Source: Collimonas sp. OK412
GTDB taxonomy: Bacteria; Pseudomonadota; Gammaproteobacteria; Burkholderiales; Burkholderiaceae_D
Direction of reading: 5' to 3'
DNA length: 64,000 nt
Assembly (NCBI RefSeq): GCF_900112135.1
Contig: NZ_FOLC01000003.1
Location: 62,001 to 126,000, forward strand
Shown here: positions 17,966-24,605 of the stretch, one piece after another
How positions within the stretch are numbered: position 1 is the stretch's first letter
Layout: every line of letters begins with the position of its first letter
The notes under the pieces: model-generated
Database searches by the model: none
What the model saw: only the letters and a program-made list of their open reading frames with translations
What the model was told of the DNA's origin: nothing
Position numbers and translations under genes: made by a program

Positions 17966-18005
17966 AAGTTGTATAGTCCAGTAAAATATAATGCCTATAC
18001 AACTT
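17966..18005. promoter_or_regulatory. HutC operator-like inverted repeat with divergent promoters
   Basis: A perfect 11-bp inverted repeat, AAGTTGTATAG (17966-17976) and CTATACAACTT (17995-18005), separated by 18 bp, sits between hutU and hutC. Each arm contains TTGTATA, the half-site I recall for HutC operators. A TATAAT at 17987-17992 faces hutC. On the minus strand TTGACT (18011-18006), 17 bp and TATTTT (17988-17983) face hutU. Repressor binding here could block both promoters. The promoter assignments are inferred. Confidence 0.6.
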
Positions 18006-18081
18006 AGTCAACCGAATTTATGCAAGCGAGTAAAAATTGTTGTTGACTTCAAGGCCACTTGAACTTGCATACTTGGCAAAA

Positions 18082-18131
18082 AACTCATTTCCCTCATATC
18101 CGCGTTCGCGCTCATATGGGGGAAATGAGTT
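18082..18131 (+). promoter_or_regulatory. Long inverted repeat in the hutC leader
   Basis: A perfect 12-bp inverted repeat AACTCATTTCCC (18082-18093) / GGGAAATGAGTT (18120-18131) encloses 26 bp that include CGCG-TT-CGCG and two CATAT motifs. It lies 55 bp upstream of the hutC ATG, downstream of the TATAAT box, so it would be part of the mRNA leader. It could be an operator or a hairpin; it is not followed by a T-run. Confidence 0.45.
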
Positions 18132-18185
18132 CTGTTAGCAACTGATGTAGTATCCGTGATGAATTTCTTGAGTAGGAGCCTGCAC

Positions 18186-18896
18186 ATGCATGGCGCATCA
18201 AACAACAAAGCAGTCCCGGCATTTCAACAGGTCAAGGACCACGTCTTGCAGCAGATCCGCAGCGGCGAATGGAAACCGGGCGACCTGATCCCTTCCGAGC
18301 GCGAACTGATGCTGCAATTCAGCCTGTCGCGCATGACGGTCAACCGCGCCCTGCGTGAACTGACCGACAACCAGCTGCTGGTACGGATCCAGGGCTCGGG
18401 CACTTACGTCGCGCCTGGCAAATACCAGTCGACCCTGGTGGAGATACACAGCATCGACGATGAACTGGTGGCGCGCGGCCACCGCTACCGCAGCCAGGTG
18501 CTGACGCTGGAAGCCAGCAATGCGCCGGTCGCGTTGAAGGCGCTGGGACTGGGAAGCGGCCCGGCGTTTCATTCAGTGATCGTGCATTTTGCCGACGACA
18601 TCCCGATCCAGCTGGAAGACCGCTACACCAATCCGCAGCTGTTCCCCGACTACCTGCAGCAGGATTTCCACCGCATCACGCCGAACCACTACATGGTGCA
18701 GATCGCGCCGCTCGACAAAGCCGAATACAGCATCGAATCCAAGATGCCGGAAACCGCCGTGCGCAAGCTGTTGCAGATGGAAGCCGGCGAACCGTGCCTG
18801 CTGCTGTCGCGCCGTACCTGGGTGCGGCAGGCGGTGGCGACTTCGGTCACCTTGTGGCACCCAGGCTCAAGATATCAATTTACCGGCGGATTCTGA
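18186..18896 (+). CDS. hutC: HutC, GntR-family repressor of histidine utilisation
   Basis: 236 residues. An N-terminal winged helix-turn-helix (about 10-75: PSERELMLQFSLSRMTVNRAL then the wing VRIQGSGTYVA) is joined to a UTRA ligand-binding domain, which in HutC binds urocanate. The start at 18186 (MHGASNNK) has AGGAG seven bases upstream; the ATG at 18156 lacks one. Divergent from the hut operon, with an operator-like repeat between. Strong motif and context agreement. Confidence 0.94.
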   Translation: MHGASNNKAVPAFQQVKDHVLQQIRSGEWKPGDLIPSERELMLQFSLSRMTVNRALRELTDNQLLVRIQGSGTYVAPGKYQSTLVEIHSIDDELVARGHRYRSQVLTLEASNAPVALKALGLGSGPAFHSVIVHFADDIPIQLEDRYTNPQLFPDYLQQDFHRITPNHYMVQIAPLDKAEYSIESKMPETAVRKLLQMEAGEPCLLLSRRTWVRQAVATSVTLWHPGSRYQFTGGF

Positions 18897-18947
18897 TCCC
18901 CGCAGTAAAATTCCCATTAGCACGCAGCACACAGGACATACCGATTC

Positions 18948-20432
18948 ATGTCAGTTACCTCTACTTTGCCTGACGCACCCTCTGCCAGCTGGGCAGACCT
19001 GCTGTCAGGACGCAACGCCTTACGCTCCATCACGCTGGCCGGCGGCATCGGCATGCATGCCACCAATGTCTATATCGTCACCACCATCCTGCCGTCGGTA
19101 GTCAAGGATATCGGCGGCCTGGAATACTATGCCTGGGCCACGTCCCTGTTCGTGGTGGCGTCGATCATCGCCGCCGGCCTGGCTTCGCGGCTGGTCGAGT
19201 GGATCGGCTACCGTCCCGCCTGCCTGCTGGCGCTGCTGGTGTTTTCGCTGGGTTCCGCCGGCTGCGCGCTGGCGCCGCACATGGTGTGGCTGCTGCTGGC
19301 GCGCACCGTGCAGGGATTCGGCGGCGGCGTGCTGGTGGCGCTGTCTTACGCCATGATCCGGGTGGTGTTCGCACCGCCCTTGTGGTCGCGCGCCATGGCT
19401 TTGATGTCGGGCATGTGGGGCATTTCGACGCTGTCGGGTCCTGCCATCGGCGGCATGTTTGCGCAAGCCGGCAGCTGGCGCGGCGCGTTCTGGTCGCTGT
19501 TGCCGGCAGCGGTCATCCTTGCGCTGCTGGTGCAGTTCACGCTGAAAGTCCCGGCGCAAACGGCGCCGGAAGAAAAAGCCAACAGCATCCCGCTCGCCAA
19601 AATATTGCTGCTGGCGGCAGCGGTGCTGTCGGTGTCGGCGGCCAGCCTGTCCAGCAGCGCTGTATTGAATATCGGCGGCATCCTGTTCGGCATTGCCCTG
19701 GTCGGCCTGATCGCCTGGCTGGAACGGCGCGGCGGCACACGTTTGTTGCCGACCGGCGCATTTTCCCTGCGCAGCCGCATCGGCGCCCTGTACGCCACCA
19801 TGATCCTGATGATCCTGGGACTGACCACCGAAATCTACGTGCCGTATTTCCTGCAGGTGATCCAGGGCCACTCGCCGCTGCTGGCCGGCTACCTGACCGG
19901 CATCATGTCTTGCGGCTGGACCCTGGCGGCCTTGCTGTTCTCCAGCTATAGCGGCGCGCGCGCGAAATTTGTCATGAAAGCCGGACCGCTGGTGGTGATC
20001 GCGGCATTGCTCGCGCTGTCGTTCATGCTGCCGTCGGCCGCTGCGCTGGACGACTATGGCCTGCTGCCCTTGTGCATCGCGCTGGTGCTGGTCGGTTTCG
20101 GCATAGGCATGGGCATGCCGCACCTGATGGCAAAGATATTAAGCAGCGCGCCGTCGGATGAAGGCAACCTGGCGGCTTATTCGCTGACGACGGTGCAGCT
20201 GTTTGCCACCGCCATCGGCGCCGCCCTGGCCGGCATGGTGACCTCGCTGGCGGGACTGGCCGACCCGGGCGGTTTGCCTGGCGCCGCAAATGCGGCACAA
20301 TGGCTGTTCATCTGTTTCGCAGCGGCGCCGCTGCTGGCCTTCTTCACCGTGCGCCAGGCCTTGCGCCTGAACCCGCCCGCCGCCTCCGGCGCGGTGCGCG
20401 GCGGCGGACAACTACAGGAACCCCTGCCATGA
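18948..20432 (+). CDS. MFS transporter, 14-helix type
   Basis: 494 residues with about 14 hydrophobic segments. Major-facilitator features include the region RLVEWIGYRP after TM2 and RTVQGFGGGVLVALSYAMI around TM4-5. It looks like a DHA2-type proton-coupled exporter. It begins 51 bp after hutC on the same strand and overlaps the next gene by ATGA, so it may be cotranscribed with hutC. A link to histidine or urocanate transport is possible from position only; substrate unknown. Confidence 0.85.
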   Translation: MSVTSTLPDAPSASWADLLSGRNALRSITLAGGIGMHATNVYIVTTILPSVVKDIGGLEYYAWATSLFVVASIIAAGLASRLVEWIGYRPACLLALLVFSLGSAGCALAPHMVWLLLARTVQGFGGGVLVALSYAMIRVVFAPPLWSRAMALMSGMWGISTLSGPAIGGMFAQAGSWRGAFWSLLPAAVILALLVQFTLKVPAQTAPEEKANSIPLAKILLLAAAVLSVSAASLSSSAVLNIGGILFGIALVGLIAWLERRGGTRLLPTGAFSLRSRIGALYATMILMILGLTTEIYVPYFLQVIQGHSPLLAGYLTGIMSCGWTLAALLFSSYSGARAKFVMKAGPLVVIAALLALSFMLPSAAALDDYGLLPLCIALVLVGFGIGMGMPHLMAKILSSAPSDEGNLAAYSLTTVQLFATAIGAALAGMVTSLAGLADPGGLPGAANAAQWLFICFAAAPLLAFFTVRQALRLNPPAASGAVRGGGQLQEPLP

Positions 20433-21232
20433 GCAGCACGCCACCGAAAACCCCGGTTTCCCAGCTCAAAGCCAGCACCGAGATCGTCACCAGCGTGCAT
20501 TACTGGACCGAGAAGCTGCTGTCGTTCCGCACCACGCGCCCGGCCGGCTACCAGTTCACGCCGGGACAGTTTGCCCGGCTGGGCGTAACCGCCGGCGCAG
20601 AAACGCTGTGGCGCGCCTACTCGGTGACATCGGCCGCCACCGAAGACGAACTGGAATATTTCCTGGTGCAAGTCCCCGGCGGCTTGTTTACCGAACAGTT
20701 GAAAGGGCTGAAGCCGGGTTATCCGATCCTGGTGGAAAAATTCAGCTATGGCTTCATGACCGTGGACCGTTTTGTGGATGGCGAGGATTTATGGATGCTG
20801 GCCACCGGCACCGGCCTCGGCCCGTTCATCTCGATCCTGCAAGATCCCGCGGTATGGAAGAAATTCCGCAACCTGGTCCTGGTGCATTGCGTAAGGAACA
20901 CCGAGGAGCTGGCGTACCAGGAACTGCTGTCGGCCCTGCCGTTGCGGCCGGAACTGGCTGCCGGCGGCGCCAGGCTGCAACTGATACGCTCCACTACGCG
21001 CGATGTGCAAGCGGCCGCGCACGGCAACCTGCAAGGACGGATTACCGCCCTGCTCGCCAGCGGCGAGCTGGAAGCGGCGGCGGGCCTGGATATCACGGCA
21101 GAAAAATCGCGCATCATGATGTGCGGCAATCCGGAAATGATCACCGCCACGCGTGAAATCCTCTACCAGCGCGGACTGCGGCCTTGCCGACGGGCCGTGC
21201 CGGGGCAGTTTGTGACTGAAGACTATTGGTGA
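20429..21232 (+). CDS. fpr: Ferredoxin/flavodoxin-NADP+ reductase
   Basis: 267 residues. An FAD-binding domain with RAYSVTSA (RxYS flavin motif) is followed by an NADP-binding domain with GTGLGPFISIL and MMCGNPEMI. It moves electrons between NADPH and ferredoxin or flavodoxin. The ATG overlaps the stop of the MFS gene, indicating coupling. The C-terminus ends FVTEDYW, a short extension that would lie near the flavin. The role in this location is unknown. Confidence 0.88.
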   Translation: MSSTPPKTPVSQLKASTEIVTSVHYWTEKLLSFRTTRPAGYQFTPGQFARLGVTAGAETLWRAYSVTSAATEDELEYFLVQVPGGLFTEQLKGLKPGYPILVEKFSYGFMTVDRFVDGEDLWMLATGTGLGPFISILQDPAVWKKFRNLVLVHCVRNTEELAYQELLSALPLRPELAAGGARLQLIRSTTRDVQAAAHGNLQGRITALLASGELEAAAGLDITAEKSRIMMCGNPEMITATREILYQRGLRPCRRAVPGQFVTEDYW

Positions 21233-21243
21233 CAAATTACTAT

Positions 21244-21265
21244 AAGGAAAGCCAGGTCCTTTTTT
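21244..21265 (+). terminator. Weak intrinsic terminator after fpr
   Basis: A 5-bp stem AAGGA / TCCTT with an 8-nt loop followed by a run of T lies just after the fpr stop. The stem is short, so confidence is low. Confidence 0.35.
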
Positions 21266-21317
21266 GTGTTTTCTAGCGATGTTTTATCCTAGCCGGATCT
21301 GCTTTACTCACGGGCAG

Positions 21318-21581
21318 CTATTTGCGACCGCTGTTCGGCATGGTGGAGATCAGCACGGCGCCGCAAGTGGTCTTGTGTCCCTCGAAGGCAACAGGGATGC
21401 CATCGATCAATACCCCGGGATCGCCCTCGGCGATTACGCAATTTTTATGACCTTGCATCGGGCAGATGCAGCGATCTCCCTTGCGCGCAACCGGCAAGCC
21501 CCTCACCTTGCTCTGCGGCGCTGCCGACACCACCTTGCAACCGTGGCTGGTGGGGTCGTTCAAACGGATAACGCCACGCAT
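21318..21581 (-). CDS. PAAR-domain spike-tip protein
   Basis: 87 residues, a single PAAR domain. It begins MRGVIRLNDPTSHGCKVV, then repeated short strands with DRCICPMQGHKNC and VAFEGHKTTCGA supplying the His/Cys metal site at the tip. In type VI secretion PAAR caps the VgrG trimer and helps carry effectors. It is the last gene of the hcp-vgrG-effector cluster. The first 12 codons and the upstream 25 bp are repeated exactly at about 23047-23106, downstream of the other DUF2875 copy. Confidence 0.93.
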   Translation of the reverse strand: MRGVIRLNDPTSHGCKVVSAAPQSKVRGLPVARKGDRCICPMQGHKNCVIAEGDPGVLIDGIPVAFEGHKTTCGAVLISTMPNSGRK

Positions 21582-23002
21582 GCTGAATTCTCCTGCTCAA
21601 TGCCGTTGATGCGGCCTTACTTGGAATACCCTTGCGACCCTGGCGGAGCATCGTGACGCAAGCCCCACCATGGCAGGAAAGCGTTGTTGCCGCCACGCGC
21701 ACGGAACCAGGGCTTGTCGGGATCGATGGGACGAACCTGGGCCGGCGGCGTCACCAACACGGCGGTCGGATGGGCGGCGTCGCTGGTGCCGGCAACCAGC
21801 ACATTCTTGCCGAAATGATTGGCGTAGGCGATGCCGAGCGCCACATTGGTCAGGGCGGTGCCGGCGCCCATCTCGCCCAGCAAGGCCGGCGTGTTGAAAG
21901 TCTGTTTCGTGAAATCGAATTCGACCAGTTCAGCGCTGAGCGTCTGCGCCAGGTTGCCGATCCGGTCCGATGAATTCGGATGCGTATTGTTGGCGTCGTG
22001 GATCACGTAACCGATATCGGTATCCTGTTTGCCAGCGTTGTGGGTGGCGGCGTCCATCGTGGCTTTCCAGGCTTGCACGATGCGTGGCGGCTTGCCTTTC
22101 TCTGCATTGAAGTCGGCCACTGCCTTGGTGGCTGGATAGCCGATCCAGGCCAGCGCTGCGCGCTCGGTGTTGTAGTTGGGGCCGGCCAGCACCAGGAGCA
22201 CCATGTTTTCGTTGATTTGCTTATCCTTGGGGCGACTTGGTGCGTCCCAATTCATGGCCCAGGCGGTTTCATTCGGGTGCGCCTGCAGATAATCCAATGC
22301 GGCCGACAACGAAGTGAAGCCGGCGTTTGGACCGCCCAACGTTACACGGACGTCGGGCGGCGTGCTGCGGGACCAGACAGTCGGAAAGCTAGGATTACCG
22401 ATATCAAAGGCTTTGATGATCGTATCTCGAGTGTAGTTAGTGGCTTCAACTAGATCGAGTTTACCAACAGGGAGCGCATATTCGACATGGATACCCGCCA
22501 ATTCACGCCACGTCTTCTTGTCGTCACGAGAATGCACATTATAGAAATAGCGCGAGTTAGAGCCATAATTATCGCGAAACATATAAATCAGTTCATCGAC
22601 ATATTTATGATGATAGCCCTTGAAGGTTTCTTCCCCATTATTGCCAACTGCAATTGAACCAATTGCTTGAAGTTTGCTATATTTCTGCGGATTGGCCTTG
22701 ACCATATCGTCATTCTGGTTCGGTTGTACCAGCCCTAGTGTCCATAATAATTGCCACTCAGTTGGATAATCTCGCCGTTGCAGAGGATTGAGCCACTGGA
22801 CGCCGACGACCTGCGCCATGAACGGATTGGCAGATTCGGTTGCCGCGGGAACGGCGGCAGTCGCCGCGGCGACAACCGGTGTGCCGGCACATGCCGTCAA
22901 CAAACCTAGTACGACAATAGCAACAAGGGCGGGTAATGCAAGCAAACGGGTCATAAGTTCTCCAATAGTCATGGGTTGCGGTGTAGCGGTATCGGCGCGC
23001 CA
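21550..23002. repeat. Tandem direct repeat, copy 1 (DUF2875 copy B)
   Basis: About 1.45 kb matching 23051-24503 at a constant offset of 1501 bp, so with no net indel. It covers the PAAR 5' end, the intergenic region and nearly all of a DUF2875 gene. Ends are near-identical; the middle (about 22320-22740) is clearly diverged. Outside the right end the sequences stop matching abruptly at the shared CGCGCCAG. Confidence 0.9.
21617..22954 (-). CDS. DUF2875 (Tla3-like) protein, copy B
   Basis: 445 residues from the ATG at 22954, which has GGAG six bases upstream and begins a lipoprotein-like signal (MTRLLALPALVAIVVLGLL then TACAG). The frame stays open to 23197, but upstream codons are a mosaic of PAAR- and tle3-like sequence. 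The body matches DUF2875; in Pseudomonas the family member Tla3 is the adaptor that loads the phospholipase effector Tle3 onto VgrG2b (recalled). Compared with copy A, residues after the first ~240 are identical except one, while the central ~130 residues carry about 34 differences. It lacks the extra N-terminal membrane segment of copy A. Confidence 0.75.
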   Translation of the reverse strand: MTRLLALPALVAIVVLGLLTACAGTPVVAAATAAVPAATESANPFMAQVVGVQWLNPLQRRDYPTEWQLLWTLGLVQPNQNDDMVKANPQKYSKLQAIGSIAVGNNGEETFKGYHHKYVDELIYMFRDNYGSNSRYFYNVHSRDDKKTWRELAGIHVEYALPVGKLDLVEATNYTRDTIIKAFDIGNPSFPTVWSRSTPPDVRVTLGGPNAGFTSLSAALDYLQAHPNETAWAMNWDAPSRPKDKQINENMVLLVLAGPNYNTERAALAWIGYPATKAVADFNAEKGKPPRIVQAWKATMDAATHNAGKQDTDIGYVIHDANNTHPNSSDRIGNLAQTLSAELVEFDFTKQTFNTPALLGEMGAGTALTNVALGIAYANHFGKNVLVAGTSDAAHPTAVLVTPPAQVRPIDPDKPWFRARGGNNAFLPWWGLRHDAPPGSQGYSK

Positions 23003-23004
23003 GC

Positions 23005-23082
23005 CTATGTCTTGTACCGGTGCTGCCGACATCACCCTGCGCCGCAGCTGGTGGGGTCGTTCAAACGGATAACGCCACGCAT
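23005..23082 (-). pseudogene. Mosaic junction: PAAR start fused to a tle3-like fragment
   Basis: Read leftward on the minus strand, the first 12 codons of PAAR (MRGVIRLNDPTS) are intact, then the frame breaks. The next ~38 bases match the tle3 segment at about 25623-25660 with about 7 mismatches and encode SAAPVQDIGW (Tle3 has SAAPIQGIGW). DUF2875 sequence follows in frame. The PAAR gene itself has VVSAAP at a similar position, so part of this could be decayed PAAR rather than tle3. Confidence 0.65.
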
Positions 23083-24503
23083 GCTGAATTCTCCTGCTCA
23101 ATGCCGTTGATGCGGCCTTACTTGGAATACCCTTGCGACCCTGGCGGAGCATCGTGACGCAAGCCCCACCATGGCAGGAAAGCGTTGTTGCCGCCACGGG
23201 CGCGGAACCAGGGTTTGTCGGGATCGATAGGACGAACCTTGGCTGGCGGCGTCACCAACACGGCGGTCGGATGGGCGGCGTCGCTGGTGCCGGCCACCAG
23301 CACGTTCTTGCCGAAATGATTGGCGTAGGCGATGCCGAGCGCCACATTGGTCAGGGCGGTGCCGGCGCCCATCTCGCCCAGCAAGGCCGGCGTGTTGAAA
23401 GTCTGTTTCGTGAAATCGAATTCGACCAGTTCAGCGCTGAGCGTCTGCGCCAGGTTGCCGATCCGGTCCGATGAATTCGGATGCGTATTGTTGGCGTCGT
23501 GGATCACGTAACCGATATCGGTATCCTGTTTGCCAGCGTTGTGGGTGGCAGCGTCCATCGTGGCTTTCCAGGCTTGCACAATGCGGGGCGGCTTGCCTTT
23601 CTCTGCGTTGAAATCCGCCACTGCCTTGGTGGCTGGATAGCCGATCCAGGCCAGCGCCGCGCGCTCGGTGTTGTAGTTGGGGCCAGCCAGCACCAGGAGC
23701 ACCATGTTTTCGTTGATTTGCTTATCCTTGGGGCGGCTTGGTGCGTCCCAATTCATGGCCCAGGCGGTTTCATTGGGATGTGCTTGCAGATAATCCAATG
23801 CTGCCGACAACGAAGTGAAGCCGGCGTTCGGGCCGCCCATCGTTACGCGTACGTCGGGCGGCGTGCTGCGCGTCCAAAGTGTTGGAGAGCTGGGATTGCC
23901 GATCCCAAAACTTCTAGTAATGTATTTCTTTGTGAAATCGGCAGCCTCGACCGGATCGAGTTTCCCTGCTGGCAGCGCATATTCAATATGGATGCCGGCG
24001 AGTTCACGCCATGATTTCTTGTTTTCGAGCGAGTGGACGTTATAAAAATAGCGGGAATCAGCACCATAGTTGTCATGGAAAATATCAATCAATTCTTCGA
24101 CATATTTATGATGATAGCCCTTGAAGGTTTCTTCGCCATCATTTCCAGCGGCTATCGACCCAATCACTTGAAGTTTTGTGAATTTTTCAGGATTGGCCTT
24201 GACCATGTCGTCGTTCTTATTGGGCTGTACCAGCCCCAGCGTCCACAGCAATTGCCATTCAGTTGGATAATCGCGACGTTGCAACGGATTGAGCCATTGC
24301 ACGCCGACGACTTGCGCCATGAACGGATTGGCAGATTCGGTTGCCGCGGGAACGGCGGCAGTCGCCGCGGCGGCAACCGGTGTGCCGGCACATGCCGTCA
24401 ACAAACCTAGTACGACAATAGCAACAAGGGCTGGCAAAGCAAGCAAACGGGTCATAAGTTCTCCAATAGTCATGGGTTGCGGTGTAGCGGTATCGGCGCG
24501 CCA
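23051..24503. repeat. Tandem direct repeat, copy 2 (DUF2875 copy A)
   Basis: Partner of 21550-23002. It includes a truncated PAAR start (about 12 codons, 23047-23082) followed not by the rest of PAAR but by a short sequence resembling tle3. This indicates that the duplication was followed by a deletion between the copies. Confidence 0.9.
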
Positions 24504-24605
24504 GGCAAGCCACAGCGCGACAGCAATAGCGATCACAAAGGCAAGGACGGTCCAGCCCAGCCGCCGGTTGCGGGTGGCAATCAGCGTATTCAAGCGCGCT
24601 GCCAT
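23118..24605 (-). CDS. DUF2875 (Tla3-like) protein, copy A
   Basis: 495 residues. An N-terminal membrane segment (about 17-35) is followed by a second hydrophobic, lipoprotein-like segment ending TACAG, then the DUF2875 body. The ATG at 24605 overlaps the tle3 3' end by 16 bp; the in-frame ATG at 24455 has a much better GGAG site, so a shorter lipoprotein form is possible. By analogy with the Pseudomonas vgrG2b-tle3-tla3 locus it should be an adaptor for the adjacent Tle3 effector. Position directly after tle3 makes this the ancestral copy. Could instead serve as immunity factor; no other immunity candidate is present. Confidence 0.8.
   Translation of the reverse strand: MAARLNTLIATRNRRLGWTVLAFVIAIAVALWLAWRADTATPQPMTIGELMTRLLALPALVAIVVLGLLTACAGTPVAAAATAAVPAATESANPFMAQVVGVQWLNPLQRRDYPTEWQLLWTLGLVQPNKNDDMVKANPEKFTKLQVIGSIAAGNDGEETFKGYHHKYVEELIDIFHDNYGADSRYFYNVHSLENKKSWRELAGIHIEYALPAGKLDPVEAADFTKKYITRSFGIGNPSSPTLWTRSTPPDVRVTMGGPNAGFTSLSAALDYLQAHPNETAWAMNWDAPSRPKDKQINENMVLLVLAGPNYNTERAALAWIGYPATKAVADFNAEKGKPPRIVQAWKATMDAATHNAGKQDTDIGYVIHDANNTHPNSSDRIGNLAQTLSAELVEFDFTKQTFNTPALLGEMGAGTALTNVALGIAYANHFGKNVLVAGTSDAAHPTAVLVTPPAKVRPIDPDKPWFRARGGNNAFLPWWGLRHDAPPGSQGYSK

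Noticed and set aside
23032-23197. N-terminal extension of DUF2875 copy B up to 23197
   Set aside because: These codons are an alternate-frame reading of copy A's 3' end and the PAAR start, then a tle3-like fragment. The strong ribosome-binding site lies at the internal ATG 22954.
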